Part shown: positions 1 through 7,180 of the stretch, one piece after another
Layout of the letters: the number at the start of each line of letters is the position of its first letter
Position numbering within the stretch: the first letter of the stretch is position 1
NCBI GenBank assembly: GCA_049889915.1
Contig: JBMHCM010000046.1
Location: 1 to 11,458, forward strand
DNA: 11,458 nt
Source of the DNA: UBA8337 sp049889915
GTDB taxonomy: Bacteria > Pseudomonadota > Alphaproteobacteria > RS24
Reading direction: 5' to 3'
The notes under the pieces: model-generated
Told to the model about the DNA's origin: nothing
What the model saw: the letters and a program-made list of their open reading frames with translations, nothing else
Databases searched by the model: none
Position numbers and translations under genes: made by a program

Positions 1-438
1 CTCAACGGCGACAATCTTCGGCTCGATAATCAGCGCTTGCATGCGCTCGGCTTCCATTTCCATCATGCGGCCCAGCTTGTCGCGATGCACGCGCTGGAAA
101 TAGGCCGTATAATCGTAAGAGGTGAAGGCATTGTCTTGCCCGCCAAGCCGCGCCACGGTTTTGGAAAATTCGCCGGGCGGAATATTTTCTGTGCCGCGAA
201 ACATCAAATGCTCAAAGAAATGCGCAATGCCCGATTTGCCGAGCGGCTCATCGGCCGAGCCGGTGCGATACCACAGCATATGGGTCACCACATCGGCGCG
301 AAAATCCGGAATGACGATAATCTCAAGGCCGTTATCAAGCCGCGCCGTCTCAACCTGCAGGCCGGAGGGTGCGCTGTCGCAGGCAGCCAGTGCCAAGCTC
401 ATACAAATTGCGGCCAGCCAAGAACGCAACATCGCCAT
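1..438 (-). CDS. M16 family zinc peptidase, predicted lipoprotein (N-terminal part; C-terminus outside the window)
   Basis: The 146 visible residues match the start of an M16 (pitrilysin/insulinase, processing-peptidase-like) metallopeptidase. The inverted zinc motif HFFEH is at residues 73-77 (two His ligands and the catalytic Glu), followed by the family's LGGxxNAFTSYDYTAY stretch at about 98-113 and the ExERMQAL region near 129-136. The third zinc ligand, a Glu roughly 75-80 residues after HxxEH, would lie just past the window edge. Residues 1-20 form a short hydrophobic signal ending in the lipobox LAAC, so Cys20 is probably lipidated and the enzyme faces the periplasm. Start at 438 gives MAM; an in-frame ATG at 432 is an equally short alternative. 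It begins 6 bp after the bamF-like gene and is surely in the same operon. In many alphaproteobacteria two M16 genes stand in tandem here; whether a second follows cannot be seen. Physiological substrate unknown. Confidence 0.93.
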   Translation of the reverse strand, partial: MAMLRSWLAAICMSLALAACDSAPSGLQVETARLDNGLEIIVIPDFRADVVTHMLWYRTGSADEPLGKSGIAHFFEHLMFRGTENIPPGEFSKTVARLGGQDNAFTSYDYTAYFQRVHRDKLGRMMEMEAERMQALIIEPKIVAVE

Positions 439-444
439 CGCCGC

Positions 445-861
445 TTATTGGCTTTGGTCTTTGGTCAGCGCTTCCACCGTGCTGGCTTCTTCACTCACCG
501 TGCCGGATGTTTTATTGGTCAATTCTTCGCGCACGCCGTCGCCAAAGGCACCGCCGCGTGCGGCTTTTTTCAAAAGCCGGTCTTCAATTTTTGAAATCGG
601 TTCTTGCGGGGCGTTAGGCAGCACCACAAGGCGCGCCAATTCAGCACCGGTCGGTGTGGCCGGACGCGCACTGGTTGATGCCGGTGGAATAAGATTGAAT
701 TGCGGCGGCAAAACCAAAGGCGGGCGGCGCACCACATTAAACTCATTGGGCACGTTTTTATTATAGCCCATATCAATCGGGCGGTTGTCGCTGCTGCCGC
801 CACACGCCATTAACGGCGCGGCCAGCGCAATAACGGCCCAAGTCGCTTTCTTATTGCTCAT
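445..861 (-). CDS. DUF3035 / BamF-like outer-membrane lipoprotein
   Basis: A 138-residue predicted lipoprotein. Residues 1-20 are a basic n-region, a hydrophobic stretch and the lipobox LMAC (Cys20). The mature part opens with a Gly/Ser linker, then the conserved core NEFxVVRRPPLVLPPxFNL at about 39-57, followed by a Pro/Ala/Thr-rich stretch and a charged helical C-terminus. This core is the signature I associate with the alphaproteobacterial DUF3035 family, described as the accessory BAM-complex lipoprotein BamF; the family assignment is from memory of the motif. A BAM role (outer-membrane protein assembly) is therefore family knowledge, not seen here. I chose the ATG at 861 rather than 879 because GGGAAAG lies 9 nt upstream and because it puts the signal peptide at normal length. 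It overlaps the lspA stop by 11 bp, suggesting coupled translation. Confidence 0.8.
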   Translation of the reverse strand: MSNKKATWAVIALAAPLMACGGSSDNRPIDMGYNKNVPNEFNVVRRPPLVLPPQFNLIPPASTSARPATPTGAELARLVVLPNAPQEPISKIEDRLLKKAARGGAFGDGVREELTNKTSGTVSEEASTVEALTKDQSQ

Positions 862-1426
862 TGTTCGATTCTTTCCCATCGCCTTTATCTATAGCTAATC
901 CGGCATTATCTGCAACTGCTTGCGTGTCACAGTCTGCCGGTTTTTGTGGCCAAAATGCGTCATACAGCAAAATAATGACCGCAAAGGTAATCCACATATC
1001 GGCCGGATTGAACACATACCAATAAAATCCGGCCCAATGCAGTGAGATGAAATCAACCACCGCGCCATACCAAACGCGGTCGATTAAATTGCCCAACGCG
1101 CCACCGGCCAGCAGCGCGTAAGCCATGCCGACTCGCATGGTCTCGCCGTTACGCAAGGCCCATAAGAAATAGCCAATGGCAACCAGTGCCAGCCCGCAAA
1201 GCAGCCAGCGGCCCAGTTCGCCATTGCCGCCAAACAGCCCATAGCTGATGCCGGTATTCCAAACAAAAGTGAAATCGAGAAACGGCAGCACGCTATGCGC
1301 CTCATAAGGCGGCAGCCGGAAAAAATGCACCACCGCCCATTTGGCGGTTTGGTCAAGCGCGGCCCATAGGGCGGTCCAGCCAAGCCCCTGCTCCAGCGTG
1401 AAGGGCGGGTTAGCCGCGCGCGTCAT
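851..1426 (-). CDS. lspA: Lipoprotein signal peptidase (signal peptidase II)
   Basis: LspA is the inner-membrane aspartyl peptidase that removes signal peptides from diacylglyceryl-modified prolipoproteins just before the lipobox Cys. With the start at 1426 the protein is 191 residues. Visible family motifs: DQxxKW at 25-30 in the first membrane segment, FVWNTGISYGLF at about 54-65, GGALGNLIDR at 108-117, and the two catalytic aspartates at Asp125 (VVDFI) and Asp143 (FNPADMW). Four hydrophobic segments fit the known topology. The C-terminal tail, about residues 160-191, is polar, longer than usual and poorly conserved. An upstream in-frame ATG (1447) would add seven residues, but it has no Shine-Dalgarno and lengthens the overlap with ileS; the 1426 start has GGCGGA a few bases upstream and overlaps the ileS end by 17 bp. 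The substitution of Pro in FN-P-AD (usually an aliphatic residue) is mildly odd. Confidence 0.95.
   Translation of the reverse strand: MTRAANPPFTLEQGLGWTALWAALDQTAKWAVVHFFRLPPYEAHSVLPFLDFTFVWNTGISYGLFGGNGELGRWLLCGLALVAIGYFLWALRNGETMRVGMAYALLAGGALGNLIDRVWYGAVVDFISLHWAGFYWYVFNPADMWITFAVIILLYDAFWPQKPADCDTQAVADNAGLAIDKGDGKESNNEQ
871..877 (-). promoter_or_regulatory. Ribosome binding site that decides the bamF-like start
   Basis: Read on the minus strand this is GGGAAAG, 9 nt before the ATG at 861. The competing upstream ATG at 879 overlaps this site and has no comparable purine run before it. The site lies inside the 3' end of lspA, as expected for translational coupling. Confidence 0.5.
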
Positions 1427-4214
1427 ATTCCGCCACAGCCGCAGCATCGCGCGGGCTCAGGTCAGGATAGCCGTCCACCGTGCCGACATCGGGCAGGATT
1501 TTCCAACTGCGTTGGCATTTTTGCCCTTCCGCCATGGCCGGCACCACACCGACATGGGAGACATCTTCCAAGCTGAAAGCGTCGCTTGGCGCGGCCTCAT
1601 GGCGAATATCAATCTGGCTGGTGATGCAAATATCGGCCATGTTCTGACCGTCCATGGCAGCCTGCAAGGCGGGATCATTGACATAAACGATCGGCGCCGC
1701 TTCGAGGCTGGAGCCGATGCGCTTCTCGCGCCGTTCAATTTCCAGTGCCCCGGTTACGACGCGGCGAATGGCCCGAATTTGTTCCCATTTGGCGGCCAGC
1801 TCGGCATTGTGCCAAGCCGCGTCCATCTCGACAAATTGCTGCAAATGAATGCTGTCTTCATTTTGTCCGAAGCGCGATTGCCAAACTTCTTCTGTCGTGA
1901 AGCACAATACCGGTGCCAGCCAACGGGTCAGGCAATGAAAGCTGATATCCATCACCGTGCGGCAAGCGCGGCGCGCCGCCGAGCTGTGCGGGTCGCAATA
2001 CAGCGTGTCTTTACGAATGTCGAAATAAAACGCTGACAGATCGACCGTCATGAAGTTGAACAGTGCTTGGTAAATTTTGCGGAAATCAAAGCGGTTGTAA
2101 TTTTCGCGCACCAATTGATCCAGCTCGGCCAGACGGTGCAGCATATAACGCTCCAATTCCGGCATATCGGCCAGCGCCACTTTTTCACTATCGTCAAAGC
2201 CGTCCAAATTGCCCAGCAGGAAGCGGAAGCAATTGCGCATTTTCCGATAGGCATCCGTGTTTGCCTTGATAATCTCCGGCCCGATGCGCTGGTCTTCAGA
2301 ATAATCGCAGCTCATCGTCCATAGGCGAATAATCTCCGCCCCCGATTGCTGAATGACTTTCAGCGGGTCCACCGCATTGCCCAGCGATTTGGACATTTTC
2401 TTGCCCTGCTCGGTCATGGTGAAGCCATGGGTGACGACATTTTTATAGGGCGCGCGGCCGCGTGTCGCGCAAGCCTCCAGCAAAGAGGATTGGAACCAGC
2501 CGCGATGTTGGTCGCTGCCTTCCAAATAGACATCGGCCGGCCATTGCATGTTGTCGCGCGCCTCCAGCACAAAGGCATGGGTCACGCCGCTGTCGAACCA
2601 GACATCAAGAATATCTGTCACCTGCTCATAATCATCGGCCTGATAGGCATCACCCAGAAAGCTTTGCGGGTCAGTATCAAACCAAGCATCGGCGCCATAC
2701 GCTTTCACCGCTTCGACAATGCGGGCATTGACCGCGTCATCGCGCAGCAGTTCACCGCTTGCCTTATGCACAAAAATGGTCAGTGGCACGCCCCAAGCAC
2801 GCTGCCGCGAAACCACCCAATCAGGGCGGTTTTCAACCATGGATTGAATGCGATTGCGGCCGGTTTCGGGATAGAAATTGGTTTCGGCAATGGCTTTGAG
2901 CGCCGTGTCGCGCAAGCCGGTTTTCTCCATGGAGATGAACCATTGCGGCGTATTGCGGAAAATCAGCGGCGCTTTTGACCGCCAGCTATGCGGATATTGG
3001 TGCCGCAATTTGCCTTTGGCCAGCAGCGCATTGGCCTCAACCAGCGCACCAATGACGCCGCCATTGGCATCCCCGTCCTTGCCCTTATCATCGAGCACAC
3101 GCTTGCCGGCAAAAAGCGGCACATGGTCGTAATAAACGCCGCCCTCATTCACCGTAAACGGCACTTCAATATTGTGCTGCATGCCCAGTTCAAAGTCATC
3201 TTGACCATGGCCTGGCGCAATATGCACCAAGCCGGTGCCAGTCTCATCAGTGACGAAATCACCGGCCAAAATCGGCACATCAAAATCATAGCCGGCGGCC
3301 TTTAGTGGGTGATCGCAAACCAGACCTTGCGGGTCAATATCATCGAGCCGTGTATAATCTTCAATCTTTGCTGCCTGCATGACTTGCGCTGCCAGATTGT
3401 CGCAAAGTATCAGCTTTTCCCCGGCCGCCTCATAAACCCCATAGGTCAAATGCGCGGCATAAGCCATGGCGCGGTTGCCCGGGATGGTCCAGGGTGTGGT
3501 CGTCCAGATAACGGCGCAAGTATTGTCCATACCGCGCACCGGAAATTTCACGAAAATGGTCGGTGAGACATGCTCTTCATATTCCACTTCCGCTTCGGCC
3601 AAAGCGGTTTTCTCAACCACCGACCACATAACCGGCTTGGAACCGCGATAAAGCGAGCCGTCCATGATGAATTTTTGAAACTCGCTGACGATAATCGCTT
3701 CAGCGTCATAAGCCATGGTGGTGTAGGGGGTGTCCCAATCGCCCATCACACCGAGGCGTTGAAACTGCTCGGACTGAATAGCGACCCATTTTTCGGCAAA
3801 TTTACGGCACTCGCCACGAAACTCCGTCGCCGGCACCTCGTCTTTGTCTTGGCCCTTATTGCGATATTGCTCTTCGATTTTCCATTCAATCGGCAGGCCA
3901 TGACAATCCCACCCGGGGATATATACCGCGTCTTTGCCCTGCATTTGCTGCGAGCGGACGATAACGTCTTTCAAAATTTTATTGAGCGCGTGCCCGATAT
4001 GAATGTCGCCATTGGCGTAGGGCGGGCCGTCATGCAAAATAAATTTCTCACGGCCTTCGCTTTGCTTGCGAATTTTATCGTGCAGACCGATGGTCGCCCA
4101 ATGGGCCAGCAAATCGGGTTCGCGCTTGGGCAAACCGGCCTTCATCGGAAATTCGGTTTGCGGCAGGTTCAGCGTCTCGCGCCAATCGCGGCCATTTATA
4201 TCGTCTTTACTCAT
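1410..4214 (-). CDS. ileS: Isoleucyl-tRNA synthetase
   Basis: Charges tRNA-Ile with isoleucine in the cytosol; class Ia synthetase with an editing domain that removes mischarged valine. The 934-residue product has the class I signature HIGH at 72-75 (in GPPYANGDIHIGH), GWDCHGLPIEWK, the CP1 editing domain in the middle third, and KMSKS at 606-610. Length and domain order are those of bacterial-type (type 1) IleRS. The usual C-terminal zinc finger (KCxRCW ... CPRC) is degenerate: the sequence reads KCQRSW (Cys900, Ser903) and LSPRD (Ser920, Asp923), so three of the four Cys ligands are absent although the surrounding residues are conserved. The ATG at 4214 is preceded by AAGGCGG at good spacing. 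It sits between ribF (48 bp upstream) and lspA (overlapping), the conserved proteobacterial order. Confidence 0.98.
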   Translation of the reverse strand: MSKDDINGRDWRETLNLPQTEFPMKAGLPKREPDLLAHWATIGLHDKIRKQSEGREKFILHDGPPYANGDIHIGHALNKILKDVIVRSQQMQGKDAVYIPGWDCHGLPIEWKIEEQYRNKGQDKDEVPATEFRGECRKFAEKWVAIQSEQFQRLGVMGDWDTPYTTMAYDAEAIIVSEFQKFIMDGSLYRGSKPVMWSVVEKTALAEAEVEYEEHVSPTIFVKFPVRGMDNTCAVIWTTTPWTIPGNRAMAYAAHLTYGVYEAAGEKLILCDNLAAQVMQAAKIEDYTRLDDIDPQGLVCDHPLKAAGYDFDVPILAGDFVTDETGTGLVHIAPGHGQDDFELGMQHNIEVPFTVNEGGVYYDHVPLFAGKRVLDDKGKDGDANGGVIGALVEANALLAKGKLRHQYPHSWRSKAPLIFRNTPQWFISMEKTGLRDTALKAIAETNFYPETGRNRIQSMVENRPDWVVSRQRAWGVPLTIFVHKASGELLRDDAVNARIVEAVKAYGADAWFDTDPQSFLGDAYQADDYEQVTDILDVWFDSGVTHAFVLEARDNMQWPADVYLEGSDQHRGWFQSSLLEACATRGRAPYKNVVTHGFTMTEQGKKMSKSLGNAVDPLKVIQQSGAEIIRLWTMSCDYSEDQRIGPEIIKANTDAYRKMRNCFRFLLGNLDGFDDSEKVALADMPELERYMLHRLAELDQLVRENYNRFDFRKIYQALFNFMTVDLSAFYFDIRKDTLYCDPHSSAARRACRTVMDISFHCLTRWLAPVLCFTTEEVWQSRFGQNEDSIHLQQFVEMDAAWHNAELAAKWEQIRAIRRVVTGALEIERREKRIGSSLEAAPIVYVNDPALQAAMDGQNMADICITSQIDIRHEAAPSDAFSLEDVSHVGVVPAMAEGQKCQRSWKILPDVGTVDGYPDLSPRDAAAVAEYDARG

Positions 4215-4262
4215 GGCCGCCTTGTAGCAATCTCAGTCGCCACTGCCAAGTGAATTGGCCGT

Positions 4263-5228
4263 TTAATCGGCCAGTAAATGGCGCGCCGTATTGCTGTCTT
4301 TGGCGATTTGCGCCTTCAGCGCTTCAAGGCCGTCAAATTTTTGTTCCGGCCGGATAAAATGCAAAAGCGAGACGCGCAAATTGGCGCCATAGAGATCGCC
4401 CGCAAAATCAAACAAATGCGTTTCAAGGCGCGGTTTCTCGGTGCCGACAGTCGGGCGCAAACCCAAATTGGCAACGCCATTGACTGTTTGTCCGGCAAAG
4501 GCGCCATCAAGAATTTCCGCCCGCACCGCATAAACGCCGAATTTCGGCAATACATAATCATCCAGCGGCATATTGGCGGTGGCAAAGCCTATGGTGCGGC
4601 CGCGCTGGTCGCCTTGCTGCACTTCGGCCTCAATGGCAAAGGCATGGCCCATTAAAGCGGCGGCCGCTTCCGGTTCGCCATCGCGCAAATGATTGCGAAT
4701 GGCCGATGAAGAATAAGGCGCCGTGCTGTCAGGTTGCAGCACCGCTTCTGTCGCCGTGGCCTCAAAGCCCAATTGCGAGCCATATTCTTGCAGCATTAAG
4801 AAATTGCCTTTGCGACCGGTGCCGAAACAAAAATCATAACCGACCGCCACCGCTTTAACGGCCAAGCGGGTGACCAAAATATCGTTGATGAAGTCTTCCG
4901 CCTCGCAAGCCGCCATATCTTTGTCAAACGGCAGGGCGAGGGTGAAATCAACGCCCAAATCAGCCAGCAGGGCAGCCCGCGTGACCAGCCGCGTCAGTCG
5001 AAAGGGCGGCGCATCGGGGGCAAAAAATTGTTGCGGATGCGGGTCAAATAACATTACGCCCAAAGGGGCGTTGAGCTTGTCAGCCTGCGCGCGCGCTTGC
5101 GCAATCACTTGCTGGTGGCCCAAATGCACGCCGTCAAAATTGCCGATGGCCAACACACAGCCGCGCGCCGTTTCCGGCAAATCGGCGAGCGAACGATAAA
5201 GGGCGACCGTTTTCGGCTGACTACTCAT
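4263..5228 (-). CDS. ribF: Bifunctional riboflavin kinase / FMN adenylyltransferase (FAD synthetase)
   Basis: Converts riboflavin to FMN and then to FAD. The 321-residue protein shows both domains. The N-terminal nucleotidyltransferase domain has GNFDGVHLGH at 29-38, a FDPHP stretch at 61-65, GYDFCFGTGRKG at 130-141 and SSSAIR at 173-178. The C-terminal riboflavin kinase domain has GRTIGFATAN at 210-219 (the family motif is GFPTAN; the Pro is Ala here), NLGLRPTVG at 254-262, the catalytic Glu269 in LETHLFDF, and the closing GDLYG ... FIRPEQKFDGLEALKAQI. Length is normal. No strong Shine-Dalgarno precedes the ATG at 5228 (only AGCAGC), so low-level translation is likely. It lies 56 bp after the HAD gene and 48 bp before ileS. 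The stop codon falls in the loop of a 6-bp hairpin (4256-4273) that has no following T-run. Confidence 0.97.
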   Translation of the reverse strand: MSSQPKTVALYRSLADLPETARGCVLAIGNFDGVHLGHQQVIAQARAQADKLNAPLGVMLFDPHPQQFFAPDAPPFRLTRLVTRAALLADLGVDFTLALPFDKDMAACEAEDFINDILVTRLAVKAVAVGYDFCFGTGRKGNFLMLQEYGSQLGFEATATEAVLQPDSTAPYSSSAIRNHLRDGEPEAAAALMGHAFAIEAEVQQGDQRGRTIGFATANMPLDDYVLPKFGVYAVRAEILDGAFAGQTVNGVANLGLRPTVGTEKPRLETHLFDFAGDLYGANLRVSLLHFIRPEQKFDGLEALKAQIAKDSNTARHLLAD

Positions 5229-5284
5229 GCTGCTAAACTAGGCCGTGTTTGGGGTGTCGACAAGCCATCAGACGGCCGACCGGC

Positions 5285-6142
5285 TTACCAGACCAAATGC
5301 CGCATGGCGAAGGCGGCATGGGTGTTTTCTTCGGCCAGTACGGCGGCAATGTCTTCTGCCGTGTCGATTTTGGCGCCCGACGCACCGGCCAAACCACCGG
5401 CGATAAACAGCGCATCAATACCGGCCGCCGCGGCACCCGGAATATCGGTCTTCGGGCCGTCACCGACCGCCAATAGGCGCGGCGCCTCAAGGCCGGTCAG
5501 CTGCTGTGCCATTTTCGTTGCGGTGTCATAGACCCGCCTATGCGGCTTGCCGATCCAAATCACTTCGCCGCCGCTATTTTCATACGCCTCGGCAACGGCA
5601 CCGGCGCAATAAATCACCTTATCGCCAAATTGCACGGTGCGGTCAGGATTGGGGCAAATCATCGGCAGACCGCGCACCTGCATTTCGGTCAAAAGGGCGG
5701 CATAATCATCCGGCGTTTCGGTGCTGTCATCATACATGCCGGAAAACAGCACCACATCGGCCTCGGCCAGCTCGACCAGCGCGACCGGCAGACCGGCAAC
5801 CAAATCGGCGTCTTTGTCGGGGCCGATATGGCAGGCTTTCTTGCCGTCTTGTGCCATCTCGGTCAGCAGGGCGCGGGTGGCATCGCCGGAGGTCAGAATA
5901 TCGTCATAGGAACTGCGCTGGTTACCGATGCTGTCGAGGCGCTTCAGCGCCGTCTCACCCGGCCGCGGCGCGTTGGACAAAAGCAGCACTTTGCCGCCTC
6001 GGTCGCGAAAGGCTTTCAGCGCATCATCGACCCCGGCAAACGGCGCTTGGCCGTTATGCAGCACGCCCCAAATATCACAAATCAAAGCGTCGTAGTTTTC
6101 AGCTATTTCGGACAGGCCGGATAAAATATGCGGGACGGACAT
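5285..6142 (-). CDS. HAD superfamily class IIA hydrolase, TIGR01459-like
   Basis: A 285-residue cytosolic protein of the haloacid dehalogenase fold, resembling the NagD-like class IIA subgroup that in alphaproteobacteria commonly precedes ribF. Motif I is CDIWGVLHNG with the nucleophile Asp23; motif II is LLLSNAPRPG; the motif III Lys is in GKPHRRVYD (about Lys199); motif IV is GDGPKTD at 227-233. The residue two after the nucleophile, normally the acid/base Asp, is Trp25. From memory this is typical of the subfamily, but the reaction is not established. A phosphatase acting on a phosphorylated small molecule, perhaps linked to flavin nucleotides through its ribF neighbour, is only an inference. 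The start at 6142 is fixed by AGGAG eight bases upstream; an in-frame TTG at 6193 would add 17 residues and is less likely. Confidence 0.85.
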   Translation of the reverse strand: MSVPHILSGLSEIAENYDALICDIWGVLHNGQAPFAGVDDALKAFRDRGGKVLLLSNAPRPGETALKRLDSIGNQRSSYDDILTSGDATRALLTEMAQDGKKACHIGPDKDADLVAGLPVALVELAEADVVLFSGMYDDSTETPDDYAALLTEMQVRGLPMICPNPDRTVQFGDKVIYCAGAVAEAYENSGGEVIWIGKPHRRVYDTATKMAQQLTGLEAPRLLAVGDGPKTDIPGAAAAGIDALFIAGGLAGASGAKIDTAEDIAAVLAEENTHAAFAMRHLVW

Positions 6143-6149
6143 GGGCTTA

Positions 6150-6154
6150 CTCCT
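6150..6154 (-). promoter_or_regulatory. Ribosome binding site of the HAD gene
   Basis: AGGAG on the minus strand, seven bases before the ATG at 6142. It decides the start in favour of MSVPHILSG and against the upstream TTG. Confidence 0.75.
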
Positions 6155-6240
6155 ATTTGTCGCGAAGCTGCCCGTTTTGCCGCACCGGGTCAAGGCTTGT
6201 TCGCGGCGCCTTTTTTCTGTTAGCGTTCAGGCAATCAATT
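6155..6240. promoter_or_regulatory. Divergent promoter region between the HAD-ribF-ileS operon and the SDR gene
   Basis: The two coding regions start back to back here (110 bp apart), so promoters for both must lie in it or read in from outside. On the minus strand TTGACC (6193 down to 6188) is a good -35 candidate for the six-gene operon, but the sequence 17 bp further on (CAGCTT) is a poor -10. On the plus strand TTGTTC near 6208 and TGTTAG about 15 bp later are weak candidates for the SDR gene. Neither pair is convincing alone; the divergent layout is the main evidence. Confidence 0.35.
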
Positions 6241-6252
6241 AGGGAGGCATTC

Positions 6253-7017
6253 ATGCAATTATTCGATTTATCCGGCAAAACCGCCATCGTCACCGGCGCA
6301 TCGCGCGGCATTGGCGAGGCGATTGCCCGCCAAATGGCCGATCACGGCGCCAATGTGGTGATTTCCAGCCGCAAAGCGGCGGCCTGTGACGAGGTGACCA
6401 ATTCCATCAATGAAAAGCATCCGGGCCGCGCCCACACCGTGCAATGCAATATTAGCGAGAAAGAGCAGCTGCAAAATCTGGTCGATGAAAGCAAAGCGCA
6501 TTTCGGTCAGGTCGATATTCTGGTTTGCAATGCGGCGGTCAATCCGTATTTCGGCCCCAGCATGGATTGCCCGGATGATGCGTTTGATAAAATCATGGGC
6601 TCCAATGTCAAATCCAATCACTGGCTGTGCAATATGGTGCTGCCGGACATGATTGAGCGCAAAGACGGCGCCATTGTCATTATTTCGTCAATCGGTGGCC
6701 TGAAAGGCTCGCCGGTGCTCGGCACTTATGCGATTTCAAAAGCCGCTGATTTCCAGCTGGCGCGCAATATTGCCGTCGAGCATGGCAGCCATAATATCCG
6801 CGCCAATGCCATTGCGCCGGGTCTCATCAAGACCTATTTCGCGCAAGCGCTGTGGGATAATCCGGATATTCTCAAGCAATCGACCGCCACCACGCCGATG
6901 AAGCGCATTGGCATGCCGGATGAAATTGCCGGTGCAGCGGTGTTTTTGGCCAGCCCGGCCGGCTCGTTCATGACCGGTCAGCAATTGGTTATTGATGGCG
7001 GTCAAACCATTGCGTAA
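6253..7017 (+). CDS. SDR family NAD(P)-dependent oxidoreductase
   Basis: A 254-residue classical short-chain dehydrogenase/reductase of normal length. The Rossmann motif TGASRGIG is at 14-21, NAA at 93-95, the catalytic tetrad elements are Ser146, Tyr159 and Lys163 (YAISK), and the C-terminus ends in the usual GxxxxVDGG-like sequence (IDGGQTI). Arg40-Lys41 after the second beta strand indicates NADP(H) rather than NAD(H). It resembles the DHRS4-like/carbonyl reductase side of the family, but the substrate cannot be read from sequence. The ATG at 6253 has GGGAGG five bases before it; the frame stays open far upstream, but that part is antisense to the HAD gene and not coding. Monocistronic: the next gene is 467 bp away and an inverted repeat lies about 70 bp after its stop. 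Confidence 0.93.
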   Translation: MQLFDLSGKTAIVTGASRGIGEAIARQMADHGANVVISSRKAAACDEVTNSINEKHPGRAHTVQCNISEKEQLQNLVDESKAHFGQVDILVCNAAVNPYFGPSMDCPDDAFDKIMGSNVKSNHWLCNMVLPDMIERKDGAIVIISSIGGLKGSPVLGTYAISKAADFQLARNIAVEHGSHNIRANAIAPGLIKTYFAQALWDNPDILKQSTATTPMKRIGMPDEIAGAAVFLASPAGSFMTGQQLVIDGGQTIA

Positions 7018-7084
7018 GGCAGTGGTGTGATTTGGTGGCGTAAAGCGGATCCCGCGAGCCATTATCCATTTCAAAAATTGCTTT

Positions 7085-7152
7085 CAAGAGAGGTATTCTC
7101 ACTTCAGTAAAATTATTTTAAACCACTGAAATAATTGAGAATATCCCTCTTG
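7085..7152. repeat. AT-rich imperfect inverted repeat, possible terminator of the SDR gene
   Basis: Outer arms of 17 bp (7085-7101 and 7136-7152) are complementary except for two positions, and an inner perfect 6-bp pair TTCAGT/ACTGAA (7103-7108, 7125-7130) nests inside. Downstream is T-rich (tgttttgctccttttt). It can therefore fold as one long hairpin of about 68 nt and may end SDR transcription. It is much richer in A+T than its surroundings. The loop is large for a simple terminator, so a small non-coding repeat element is the alternative. Confidence 0.55.
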
Positions 7153-7177
7153 TTTTGCTCCTTTTTCTGCTTGAAAT
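7150..7177 (+). promoter_or_regulatory. Possible promoter for the downstream structured RNA
   Basis: TTGTTT (7150-7155) and TGAAAT (7172-7177) are separated by 16 bp and resemble a vegetative -35/-10 pair (4 of 6 at the -10). A start 6-8 bases after the -10 would fall at about 7183, matching the 5' edge of the structured RNA. It overlaps the right arm of the inverted repeat. Confidence 0.35.
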
Positions 7178-7180
7178 AAC

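Noticed and set aside
1341..2036. Long open frames on the plus strand across ileS (also near 2346-2978 and 3570-4253)
   Set aside because: They are antisense to strongly conserved ileS codons, have no ribosome binding sites and give protein sequence of no recognisable family; they follow from codon composition.
4256..4273. TGGCCG / CGGCCA hairpin around the ribF stop codon
   Set aside because: Only 6 bp with no T-run on the operon strand, and ileS follows 48 bp on in the same direction; not a credible terminator.
5506..6252. Upstream in-frame extension of the SDR gene
   Set aside because: It runs antisense through the HAD gene and is low-complexity Arg/Pro/His-rich; the ATG at 6253 has a good ribosome binding site and the true SDR N-terminus.
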